Source: Salpingoeca rosetta | Lineage: Eukaryota > Opisthokonta > Choanoflagellata > Craspedida > Salpingoecidae | Assembly (NCBI RefSeq): GCF_000188695.1 | Contig: NW_004754907.1 | Coordinates: 261,498-283,092 of the forward strand | Length of the DNA stretch: 21,595 nucleotides | Direction of reading: 5' to 3' | Part shown: positions 1-16,246 of the stretch, piece by piece | Position numbering within the stretch: position 1 is the first letter of the stretch | Layout of the letters: each line of letters starts with the position of its first letter | Made by a program: the position numbers and the translations under genes | Notes under the pieces: generated by a model | Seen by the model: only the letters and a program-made list of their open reading frames with translations | The model's database searches: none | What the model was told of the DNA's origin: nothing

Positions 1-1
1 C

Positions 2-59
2 CTCTACTTTGACACCATGCATGCCGGATACCCGCTCGTCCACAACTCCCCGCACCTCA

Positions 60-96
<37 letters not shown>

Positions 97-1266
97 TGTC
101 TGTCTGTGTGTGTGTCTGTGTCTGTGTGTGTGTCTGTGTGTGTGTCTGTGTGTGTGTGCGTGTCTGTGTGTGTGTGTCTGTGTGTGTGCGTTGCCTTGAG
201 TGCATATTTCTCCGATTCTCCCTTTGATCAAAGTTGTTCATTGCGACACGACCACGCGACGCGCCTCTCTTTATGCCCACCCCGCCTTGACCCACAAAAC
301 GCACACATTGTGTACAACGCACACACGGCGCGTGCAGGGGTGCGGGTACTTTTATCCACACGACGACGCTGTTGAGGGTGAACGACAGCTTCGCCGAGCT
401 ATTCTTGAGTTTGACGGGGATATGAAGGCCATGCAGGCAACGTACGCGGACTGCATTTGGCGCCACTCCACGCGCAACATCGCCAACATGCGGCAGTGGG
501 AGGATCGCATGTACGCGTTGATCAACAGCCGACGACCGCCAGAACGCGAGAGAGAACTCAACGAGTGGCGCATGAAGATGGTTGCAGAAGCGCGGCAGCA
601 GCAGCAACAGCAGCAACAGCAGCAACACCAGGAAAACGCACACGCAAGCGGCCAAACAGCTCAGGCCACGGCGTCTACAGCCCCCTCTAGTCCACAGCGG
701 GGCGATGGCGCGGACGGCGCTGCTGCCTCGAACAACATGCCGCCCTCACATTCGCCACCACCACCACCACCACCACCACCACCTTCTCGTCCCCACACTG
801 GCGATGTGGATGTGGCTGTGCCTTCCATGGCTGCTGATCGCGCTGGAGAGGAAGAGGAGCCCATGTTGGCCATGCCACGCGAGGCGCCGCACATACGCAC
901 CCGCCCTCACGGTGGTGATGCTGGTGATGCTGATGCTGATGCTTGGCGTAATGGTGATGGTGGCGGTGCGTTTGTGATGCGGCCTGTGTCGTCAGTGCTG
1001 TCTGCGCCGACCAACTTTGGAGGCGGCAGCAGCGGTGGTAATGGGCGCGTGGCTGCACCCGATGCAATCGTGTCGACATCTGGTGGTGATGGACACGCGA
1101 CGCGTGTTGGCAGTGGCAGCGGCGGCAACGGAAGACTGGCGGGCGAAGCGAGGGCGCGTGCGACAGCAGAGGTGATGGGCGAGGCCTTGGATGATGCTGG
1201 CGCCCACGGTGACAACGCGAGTGCGGGTGATGGTGGTGGTGGTGGTGGTGGGCAGAAGGAGTATGC

Positions 1267-1362
<96 letters not shown>

Positions 1363-1627
1363 CACGGTGCATGAGAGCCACAGGGACATGTGGACAACGC
1401 CCACAAATGAGCATCCATCCTCGTCACCACCAAACCACCATGGCCACCAACGACAACAGCAGCAACCTCAGCAGCCGCAGCAAGGTTCCGAGGACGTTTC
1501 GCGGGAGGTGTGTGTGCCTGGTTCACCCACGTGCAGCCCGTTGAAACCTGTGCCAGCGCACCCGCACCAGGACGTTCAGGAATATAGACAAGACATGCAG
1601 CGAAGGGCAGCCATGCTTGCAGACTAG
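2..1627 (+). CDS. Glycosyltransferase-like protein (DUF2827-like C-terminal part) with long polyQ tail, 5' partial
   Basis: Modelled as exons 2-61 and 338-1627 (stop TAG). The intron at 62-337 starts GTGTGT and ends GTGCAG, phase 0. The joined protein reads [11 protein letters not shown] then [14 protein letters not shown], with a later WEDRMYALI. From memory of the families, a 'GYPLVHNS...GYYYP..D...G...L..A' pattern is typical of the C-terminal half of GT-B-fold bacterial DUF2827 / glycosyltransferase family 1-like proteins. Such enzymes would transfer sugar from a nucleotide donor, but the donor-binding N-terminal half lies outside the window. After about residue 100 the homology ends and a tail of some 350 residues follows, rich in Q, G, A, P and S, with a proline run, a glycine run and 31 consecutive Gln. 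The tail is open to the stop and shares the exon's frame, so it is probably translated. Family assignment is moderate; an unrelated enzyme with the same motif is possible. Confidence 0.55.
62..337 (+). repeat. Intron with imperfect (TG)n tract
   Basis: Intron of the first gene. It opens at the donor with TG dinucleotides interrupted by TCTG units (about 62-190), then about 140 bp of non-repetitive sequence, ending at an AG acceptor at 336-337. The frame joins cleanly across it (phase 0). Confidence 0.75.
1268..1360 (+). repeat. Coding (CAA)31 microsatellite encoding Gln31
   Basis: Uninterrupted CAA codons, 31 copies, in frame inside the tail of the first gene. A shorter mixed CAG/CAA run (about 597-627) and proline and glycine codon runs lie upstream. 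The lack of any synonymous interruption suggests recent replication slippage. Confidence 0.9.
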
Positions 1628-1646
1628 AGTGTGTAGATGCATATGC

Positions 1647-1682
<36 letters not shown>

Positions 1683-2073
1683 ACATGCGCTAACGTGAGG
1701 CTGTGTTTGTGACATGATGTGTATCCCTCTTTCACACGTGGGGAATGAGACGCAGTCAAGGTGCCTTGTTTCGGCTTTTCCCTCTTTGCTGTGCTGTTAC
1801 ACTTCTTGGCATGTTGCCCCGCTCATGACTGTGTGTCACTCTTCTTCTTCTGATGATGGCGATTGAATGAATGTAATGTTCAAGCAAACGAACGAACGAA
1901 CGAACGAATGGGATGGGTGCGAAATGAATTCACATCAGAAGGTAGGCACAGGCAAACAATACAACCACAGACACATATCGCAGTGCATCCAGACAAAAGC
2001 GTAACATCGTTGAGCAAACAGACGAGCAAGAAAGGAAGAAAGAGACATGGATGGTGCAATACATCAGCGGCGC
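1628..2073. other. Convergent intergenic region
   Basis: Region between the stop of the first gene (+) and the stop of the secreted-protein gene (-). It contains a (GT)n tract at about 1650-1681 and a (CGAA)n tetranucleotide run of about 5 copies near 1887-1908. I see no convincing AATAAA signal on either strand here, and no RNA gene or additional ORF with coding character. Confidence 0.6.
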
Positions 2074-4032
2074 TTAGGCGGGGCAGTCAACGGAGATGGT
2101 GAGCTGGTAATCGCCAAACTGCTCCTCTTGGTTGCTGTCCAAAGCCGCGTAGAAGTAGGTCGCGTTGACACCGTTCTGGATAAACACGTACTCGGTGTCC
2201 GTGCTGCCGTCAGAGCCATCAGCAGGATATCCAATGGAGTCATACACTGCAACCCCAATGTCAACTTCGGCATGGGTAAAGTAGGCGTTGATGGTCGCGT
2301 TGCCGCCGCCGCACACGTCAAACTTGTACCAATCGGCATCGCCTGGGCAGATGGTGGCGTTGAGGTTGACGGGTGCAGTGACTGTGGTGGCACCAGGGCC
2401 TTCCGGGTTGTCGTTGGGCTCGTAGCCGTCGTTCGTGCAGTCGGCTGTGGTGGTGATCGTGATCGTGGTCGTGGGCGTGGTTGTCGCAGTGACGTTGCAA
2501 TCCATATCCGCCGTTGACAGCGCACAGGAGCGGCTGTTGGGAACGACATTGGAAATGCAATTGGCATCCCTCGTGGTTAGTGGGGACGCAAGAAATGGGA
2601 TATTCAAACGCGACTGTTGACTGGTTGGGGCAAACGCGGAGCGGGAGCACACGCAAGCACGCAGGAGTGGGAACAATAATCCTCCGTGATAGACGCACAA
2701 GCGCAGAAACACATCAGACAAGTTGCATTGAGCATTGCGCTTCGACCCGATCAGGGCGTTTCGACTCACTAGCAAGCGAGGATGACCTTGACGTCGGTGT
2801 AGTTGTCACTGGGCATGACCTGCTCGCAGTCTGCGAGGCAGATGCCAAAGTCAACCAGGCCAGAGGTGCTGTGGTGCTCGTAGGACGCAACGCACTCAGA
2901 GAACGTGTCGCGCACGTTGTTCTCAAACATGGCCTGGTTTGTGTGGTGAAGTGAGGGGGAGGGGGTTTATTTATGAGTGTTGAGTGTGTGAGAGTGTGTG
3001 TGTGTGTGAGTGAGAGAGTGAGTGAGTGTGTGTGCATGTGTGTGTGTAAGTGCGAGTGCAGTGCGAGCATGCGTGCGTGAATGCCATACACGAACAAAAT
3101 GTGCACACAACTGGGGTGTGCACTGTGCAGCCAGCACAGGCCACACACCACACCACGCACCCAACCATTCACGTGCTGTGACTTACCGCGCCAAGGCAGC
3201 TGTAGACGTTGTCATCGCACGTGTAGTCACAAGGAGGAAGGGTAGTTGTAGTCGTGGAGGTTGTTGTCGTTGTCGTTGTTGTCGTTGTTGTGGTGGTGGT
3301 CGTGGTGGTTGTTGTCGTCGTCGTCGTTGTCGTCGTCGTCGTTGTGGTTGTAGTTGTGGTGGTGGTTGGTGCGTCCACCTCACGCACATCCACGACGGTG
3401 CAGCGGTTGAAGCGGAAGGTTGTGGACTGCGCGCACACAAGCAGGTCGTCGACATGTGCGCTGTTGAGGGCGCTGGTGCGGAACGATGTGGCGTTGATCA
3501 CGTCAATCGTGGCAGATGTGTCGCCCTTGTACCGGCACAGCTGCATGCGTGGGTGTTGGAAACAGGTGAGCGAAAGCTGACGTGCAGTTGAATGGGTTGG
3601 ATTGGTCTGTCGGTGCATGCAGTGTAGCGTGTCTGCATGCAAGCATCCAACCACACGTACATGCACTAAACGCACTCAACACACACACACACATGTGCGC
3701 ACACATACCCTGGAGATTTCGCAGTCGTCCTCGAGGGCCTGCTTCCAGCGCATGGCAAAGAAGTCGAGCTCCTCCTCATTGCGCTCTGTCAGCGGATCGC
3801 CACGCGAGCAGTCAAGTTCAACCTGATGGAAGGCAACGTGATGTGGCCCGGGGGGGGTAGATACGGGCACACGCGGCGAGGAAACATAAAGAAACTAATC
3901 AACAATGGCTCAATGGGCTGTGCTTGCAGGCAAACAAGGTGCCGTGGAGACAATAACAGAGTCATGTGGACAATACGACGGTGTCATATCACGCCCCTAT
4001 GCACGCACGCACGCGCACACACATAATACACA

Positions 4033-4064
<32 letters not shown>

Positions 4065-5441
4065 TAATACACACAATGCGCGGAACGCACAGCAAAGTAG
4101 GTGTCAAATGTGGCCTGGGTGCAGTTTGCGACAGCAAAGCAGCCTTCAGTCTCTGTATCGTTGCAGCGGAAGATCTTCTGGCAGTCTGGCAGGCGTTGTA
4201 AGATGGAAAGATGCACATGCGCAATGAAGGGCGTGAGTTGGCGAGGACAGGGTGGTTTTGTGGTGAGTGGAAAAAGGGGGAAGACAGAGACGGAAGATAT
4301 CCACACGCACACGAGTACACACACCCACACCCACACACACACGCACTGGTCAACGTACTTCCGTTGTCGCATTCGTTGAAGTTGGTACACATGCACTCGC
4401 CACCTGCAAAAAGTAAACACACACGCGGGTGGGTGGGGTTGGATGTAACATGGGTGGGGCAGTGTGTTGGTGAGGATAGTGATGATGGTTGTGATGATCG
4501 CGATGAAAGGGGTACAACCACAAGACCTACAAGACCACACCCAGATGGCTAGCCAGCAGGCTAGGCGCCGGCTCGCCAACTGCACAACTGAACTGGGCGT
4601 GCCCCCTGACACACCATCCAAGCCAGCTACCAGGCAACGGCTTTCGTGTTTCTCGCTCAGCCTATCACGCAACCCAACCAACAGCATGACTCCCACCTCG
4701 CTCTTCTGTGCGCTCTTCTGTGCTCTGGCTTCAACCAACGCACCAACTTCGCAGCGGGCCTGGAGCACGCCAGTCTCGTGGCCGCCTTGGAAGTAGTAGC
4801 CCTCCGAGGACGCAGTCAGGTTGGCGCAGCCATCCAGGTTCTGTCGTGTGCGCAAGGCAATTCAACGGCAGGATGGCATAGGCAAGCGTGCTGGTGTGAG
4901 TGATAAGGTGGATTCAGCCTTTGGATCAGGTGGTGTGTGTAGGAGGGATAAGGAGAGGTGCTTTGTGGAGGGAGTCTTTGATGGAATGCGATCAGATGAA
5001 CCACAACCACATAAATACGCACAACACAGCACAACCAGAAGAGACACGAAGCCTCGAAGAGTGCTGCCTCACGAACCGCTTCGGCGAGGAACTCGGAGAG
5101 GGTGAGCTCATCTCCCAGGTTGATGCCCTGCGTGTGGCAGTAATCGGAAGGGAAGCAGACACAGAGAGGGGGGGGGGGGAGTGAGGGGAATGAGCAAGTG
5201 CGTACGGAAGGAGGACAGGCAGGGACAGGGTAAAGGTACAAGCAACACACACACACACACACACACACACACCAACCAACCAGTACCAAACTCCTCCCAA
5301 CCTCAGACTCATATCCATCAGCAACGCCACCCAGGAGAAACGGACGTCGTTGACGATGGCTTGGGACGAGGCGGCAAACGCAACGAGGAGCACCGCAGCA
5401 ACACTAAGCGTGGTGTGGAGGCAGTGGTTGGAGGCGCTCAT
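2074..5441 (-). CDS. Secreted Cys-rich protein with Thr-rich linker and C-terminal PPC-like domain
   Basis: Nine exons on the minus strand: 5441-5292 (alternative donor gives 5277), 5127-5023, 4840-4744, 4403-4359, 4185-4091, 3822-3709, 3540-3187, 2933-2770, 2533-2074. Phases agree throughout, giving about 527 residues. The N-terminus is a signal peptide: a short polar start, then hydrophobic VAAVLLVAFA, with likely cleavage after AASSQA. Exons 3-6 carry many Cys (CMCTNFNECDNGNC, CQKIFRCND), suggesting a disulfide-bonded extracellular domain that I do not recognise. A Thr-rich tract of 42 residues follows, then more Cys. The C-terminus has YEPNDNPEG, ICPGDADWYKFDV and DYQLTISVDC, the signature of bacterial-type pre-peptidase C-terminal (PPC) beta-sandwich domains. 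The product is probably exported or displayed at the cell surface; no transmembrane segment follows the PPC domain. The first donor and the exon 2 donor (GTGCGT, 5022-5017) are the least certain points. Confidence 0.75.
2077..2434 (-). other. PPC-like domain (domain feature)
   Basis: The last about 120 residues of the secreted protein. Motifs in order: EPNDNPEGPG, ATICPGDADWYKF, DIGVAVYDS, then TYFYAAL and GDYQLTISVDC next to the stop. This matches the layout of PPC domains, which in bacteria sit at the C-termini of secreted proteases and surface proteins and are often removed or used for surface retention. The function here is inferred only from that resemblance. Confidence 0.7.
2534..2769 (-). 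other. Intron 8 of the secreted-protein gene, with tandem stops at its donor
   Basis: On the minus strand exon 8 ends GCTTGCTA and the intron begins GTGAGT; it ends CCCAACAG. The splice completes a TAC codon. If it is not spliced, the reading frame meets TAG directly at the junction and TGA next. A second AG acceptor in the same frame (exon then starting at about 2610) would add about 25 residues. Confidence 0.7.
3241..3366 (-). repeat. Thr-rich coding tract (41 Thr + 1 Ser), mucin-like
   Basis: Forty-two codons on the minus strand are all Thr except one Ser. They use ACC, ACA, ACG and ACT in mixed order. It is flanked by VDAP on one side and LPPC on the other. It resembles an O-glycosylated stalk between two Cys-containing segments. 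Confidence 0.85.
4404..4743 (-). other. Intron 3 of the secreted-protein gene
   Basis: A 340-bp intron with GTGCGT donor and TTTTTGCAG acceptor on the minus strand. No coding exon or RNA gene is apparent inside it. The flanking exons join as CEV-G-GECMC, preserving frame, and the exon to its left is only 45 nt long (4359-4403). Confidence 0.6.
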
Positions 5442-6153
5442 GGCACTCGATATCCGCGCGGGGGGGGGGTGTTCAAGCTGTCAAGAGGTGTGGACGTGTG
5501 TGTGTGTGTGTTTCGTTGTCAGCTATGCTCTTATACTTGTCGGCTGGCCTAGTGGCTGGCAGGAGAACAAGAAAATAAAGGTCGGACAAACGAACGAGAA
5601 GACACAAGACAAACACTGTTGAGGAGATAAGGAAGCTGGGGTGTCGGAGAAGCGAACTAAGCAAGCGAACCAAGCAAGCGAGGGAGCAGGCCCCAATGCC
5701 AATGACGAGGGCTCGGAGAAGAAGAGGCGACGTTGCTGCATCGCTGCGTTCACGTGGCATTCTTTCTCTCCGCACCCTCTGACCCACTGCCTGCCCGCCT
5801 ATCGCGGGTGGGGACGTCTCTGCCTGTCACTGTTGCCCCCTAACGGCTCCGGATACGAAATCGCTGGGGAATTCGAGTAATTTGCCTAGGCCAACTGGGA
5901 CATAACACCCGAAACGCGCGGCGCCTTTCATGAGTTACACATGGACAGGGTTGGTCAGAACCAAAAGTGTGTGCAAGTACCAGGTGAAAAGCCTGCGGTC
6001 ATGGTTTCAAGGGCGGTAGCGTAGGTCACTTTCCTCCAGTTTTGGAGCTTGCAACGATGCATGCCATGCATGTTTGAGACACGCGCGCACGCGCACTTTT
6101 CATTCGACAAGTGTACATTTCTCACGTCATGTCACATCATCACACACATCACA
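5442..6153. other. Intergenic: promoter side of the secreted-protein gene, 3' side of FRA10AC1
   Basis: About 710 bp between the start codon of the minus-strand secreted-protein gene and the stop of the next minus-strand gene. Contains a short poly-G (about 5461-5469), a small (GT)n tract, AATAAA on the plus strand near 5573, a near-palindrome around 6057-6072 (repeated ATGCATG/CATGCAT), and an alternating CGCGC stretch at about 6082-6095. I looked for a tRNA in 5880-6120 and do not see one. No specific promoter element can be named. Confidence 0.5.
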
Positions 6154-7363
6154 TCACTCGGGAAGCAGAGTGGCACGCAGGACATCGTCATCAGTGGCGA
6201 GAGGTGGTGGTGGTTCCTGTCGTTGTTGTGATGACGATGAACGTGATGAGTGTGCCTGTCTTGCCCTGTGGTCCTGTCGTTCTGGTGCATGGCGATGCCT
6301 GGCTTTTGTGTGGTGTCGCTTCTGTTTGTTTCTGCTTCTTGTTGTTTCGCTTGTCTTCTCGCCAACATCAGCAGGCACCTCAGGTCCATCATCATCACCA
6401 CCACCACCACCACCATCGTCGTCGTCGTCGTCATCAGCGTCAACGCCTCGTGTCTGCTTGTGTTCCTTATTGCTTCGCACACGCGCGTGCTTGTGCTTGT
6501 AGTTCAGACTGGTGATCCGCCACACGCAACACAAGCATAAGGGGGGGGGGGGTGAGGGCGGTGGGAGATGGTTTGGGAACGAGGGCATGTGCAAGAGCCA
6601 CATTTCCACACGAACGCAAGCACACAGATAAACAGACACACACACACTACACACACACCACACTACACACACATAGGCACACACACCACACTACACACAC
6701 ACGTGCGTGCGTACCGTTTTGAGCACCGTGGGCAGAGGCGGACCTTGACGAGGTCGCGGCGCGTGCGGCCGTGCTCCGTGTACTTGAACTGCACCTGCCA
6801 CGTGCGCAGCCCCTCCCGCCGATCGCAACGCACGCTGCCGCACTCAAACTGGCCTGTGTGTATGTTTGTGATGGTGTGTTGGGTGTGTTTGTGTGTGTGA
6901 TTGTGTACATGTGTGTGCGCACGCGCGCGGGTGAGAAAATTGATAGACAGAGGTGCTACAAACAAGCAACCCAAACAAACAAGGCATACGCAAACAAACA
7001 AAGGCACACGCAAGCATCATGAGCACACCTTTGCCTGCAAACACTTCGTCCTCTGTTCTCCACCGCATTCCAATCTGTCCCGTCTTGTATCTCGCCAGGT
7101 CAACCAAGCAGTATTCCTGACCAAGGGGCGCGTAAGTGTGTATGAATGTATGTGTGTGTATGTGTGCATGTATGTGCGTGTGTTGGGGGGGGGGGTGGCG
7201 TTTGCAGATGTTAGCATCGTTGTACTATGTGCACGGGCATCGGTACATCGGCAAATGTACAACAACAACAACAACAGCAGCAACAACACCAACAACAACC
7301 ACAAGAGTCGTTGTAGTAGCAGCAACAACAACAACTTAAACAACAACAAACAGCAGCAGCAGC

Positions 7364-7445
<82 letters not shown>

Positions 7446-8051
7446 CCACCACCACCACCTTGAAGAGCTTGTCGTGATATCGCTTTGCCAGCTGCTTCTC
7501 CCAGTCCATTTCCTCTGTGTCCCTGATACCACCAGTGAATGTACATGTGAGCGTGGGCCAGAAGAATCGAGAGGGGCGGTGCAAATACAGCGTAAGCCGC
7601 TTCTTCACCGTAATTCAACTCGTTGAAACCAATCACACAGAGGGAGAGGGACAGAGGGAGAGGGAGAGGGAGAGAGCGGGGAGGGACAAGGAGACATACA
7701 CACACAGAGAAACACATACACACACAGATACAAACAGACACACAGGCACACACATACACACACAGATACAAACAGACACACAGGCACACAGGCACACACA
7801 GACAGCCACAAAGAGGGCCCTCACTTGTCATCCCAGACGAAGCGGTGCTGCTCAGCGATGACATCGTAGTCGTTTCGAACTTGCGGCTGCAGACGATGAT
7901 CAACGTGCACGCGCAGGGGTTGAGGGTCGTGCACTCAAAGCAGCATTGAGCAGAGCAGGACAGGCAGCAAGATGTGCGAGACAACACAACTGTCGTCTGA
8001 ATACATGCCATTTCAACATGCACATACACACACATACACACACATTACCGT

Positions 8052-8117
<66 letters not shown>

Positions 8118-8855
8118 CCGTACAAACGCTCACCCGCTGGGATTCGAGGAAGGCCTGGCCATCACCATACCACATGACATAGTCTCTGATGAACCGTTGG
8201 TGTCGCTCGTGCGCGGTCATGCCAAGGATGTTGTTGCGCATGTGCAACAGGCGCTGCTGCCGGTCAAACGCCTCCCGAAAGTCATCCCGAGTCGGCAGGT
8301 GCTGAGAAAGCGTTGGTGGCGACAATGGCAGTTGCAGCGTCACACGAGGAGGACGGGAAGAATGAGGGAAAGCGAGGAACGTCAGACAAGCCCATGTGTC
8401 CAGCATGGGAACGGGCAGCACAGAGGGAGAGCAAGGCTGTGAAGCATTCCCGTCGTCATCGCATACCGGTGCTTGCCGCAGCGATGGCACGTTGGCGGCG
8501 GATTGGCTAACGTTGTCTTTCAATTGGCTTTCAGCCTTTGGTCGCTTGGGCGGCTCTTCATCATAGTCTGTGGGAATGCGTGGCGAGCACAGCCAAACAC
8601 CGGTCAACAAGGCGCAGAGACACAAACAGGCGCGGGGACATCGAGACTGACTGAGAAAAAGAAAAACACAGAGACGGAGACGGAGACAGAGATAGAGATA
8701 GAGACAGAGGTAGAGACAGGGTCAGGGTCAAAGGCAGAGGCAGGGACACAAATACAGACACAGGCAGGCAGACAGACACAGACACAGACACAGACACACG
8801 CACATCAGGCACCTTTCTCTGTTGGAGGCAGCGTCTGGGAGAAGTCCAAAGCCAT
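6154..8855 (-). CDS. FRA10AC1: FRA10AC1 orthologue (nuclear spliceosome-associated protein)
   Basis: Eight exons on the minus strand: 8855-8813, 8567-8467, 8301-8134, 7886-7825, 7522-7459, 7116-7029, 6853-6715, 6508-6154. All phases agree, giving 339 residues; the human protein is about 315. Diagnostic segments in order: RNNILGMTAHERHQRF.RDY.MWYG (exon 3), VIAEQHRFVWDD (exon 4), DWEKQLAKRYHDKLFK (exon 5), EYCLVDLARYKTGQIGMRWR (exon 6), GKGQFECGSVRC then LRTWQVQFKYTEHG and RLCPRCSKRLNY (exons 6-8). The CX4C and CX2C pairs look like a zinc-ribbon-like site. The family is nuclear and has been linked to the spliceosome. The start codon has G at -3 and G at +4. The C-terminal about 115 residues are poorly conserved: basic, then D7 and G6 runs, then an R/S/Q-rich tail. 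Confident on family. Confidence 0.92.
7117..7458 (-). repeat. FRA10AC1 intron 5 with compound trinucleotide repeat
   Basis: On the plus strand this holds (CAA)n and (CAG)n runs from about 7260 to 7443 followed by (CAC)n to the exon edge. On the sense strand the intron therefore starts GTGGTGG, runs through (CTG) then (TTG) repeats, and ends TTGGTCAG. A poly-G run lies at about 7185-7195. The longest part is the (CAA)n/(CAG)n block at about 7350-7443. Confidence 0.8.
7523..7824 (-). repeat. FRA10AC1 intron 4 with (CA)n-type and GAGAGG repeats
   Basis: On the plus strand about 7638-7690 is a purine-rich GGGAGA block and about 7690-7805 is a degenerate CACACAGA/CACAGG minisatellite. On the sense strand this puts TG-rich sequence next to the donor (GTGAGG). 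No coding exon is seen in it. Confidence 0.7.
8055..8115. repeat. (CA)n microsatellite, about 30 copies
   Basis: Perfect CA dinucleotides on the plus strand inside FRA10AC1 intron 3. It is (TG)n on the gene's sense strand and lies about 20 bp from the donor. Confidence 0.9.
8640..8800. repeat. GAGACA/GACACA minisatellite-like tract
   Basis: Degenerate 6-bp units (GAGACG, GAGACA, GACAGA, CACAGA) fill most of FRA10AC1 intron 1 (8568-8812). There is no coding sign. Confidence 0.65.
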
Positions 8856-8895
8856 TGCGTCTTGTTGTCTTGTGTTGATTGTTGGCGATTTGTGA
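8856..8895. promoter_or_regulatory. Candidate bidirectional promoter / shared 5' region
   Basis: Only 40 bp separate the FRA10AC1 start codon (8855, minus) from the proposed start codon of the acyltransferase gene (8896, plus). No TATA box is obvious. Transcription must start here or inside the opposing gene. The plus-strand start is weakly supported, so the true spacing could be larger. Confidence 0.4.

Positions 8896-16246
<7,351 letters not shown>

Noticed and set aside
687..1715. A 342-codon minus-strand ORF rich in Val and His opposite the first gene
   Set aside because: It is the antisense of CAA/CAC/CA repeats and of a well-formed plus-strand coding exon; no protein-like composition.
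2755..2780. A gene end at the TAG after VILAC on the minus strand
   Set aside because: The TAG overlaps a strong GTGAGT donor, and splicing to 2533 restores frame with a Cys/Thr-rich and PPC-encoding exon.
5641..5880. A 79-codon plus-strand ORF in the intergenic region
   Set aside because: No ATG start, no recognisable motif and low-complexity composition; not supported as a gene.
5880..6120. Possible tRNA or other structured RNA in unique intergenic sequence
   Set aside because: No T-arm GGTTCRANNCC motif or cloverleaf pairing could be found.
7690..7805. Regular repeated units resembling a CRISPR array
   Set aside because: Units are short degenerate CA-type repeats with no unique spacers, inside a eukaryotic intron.
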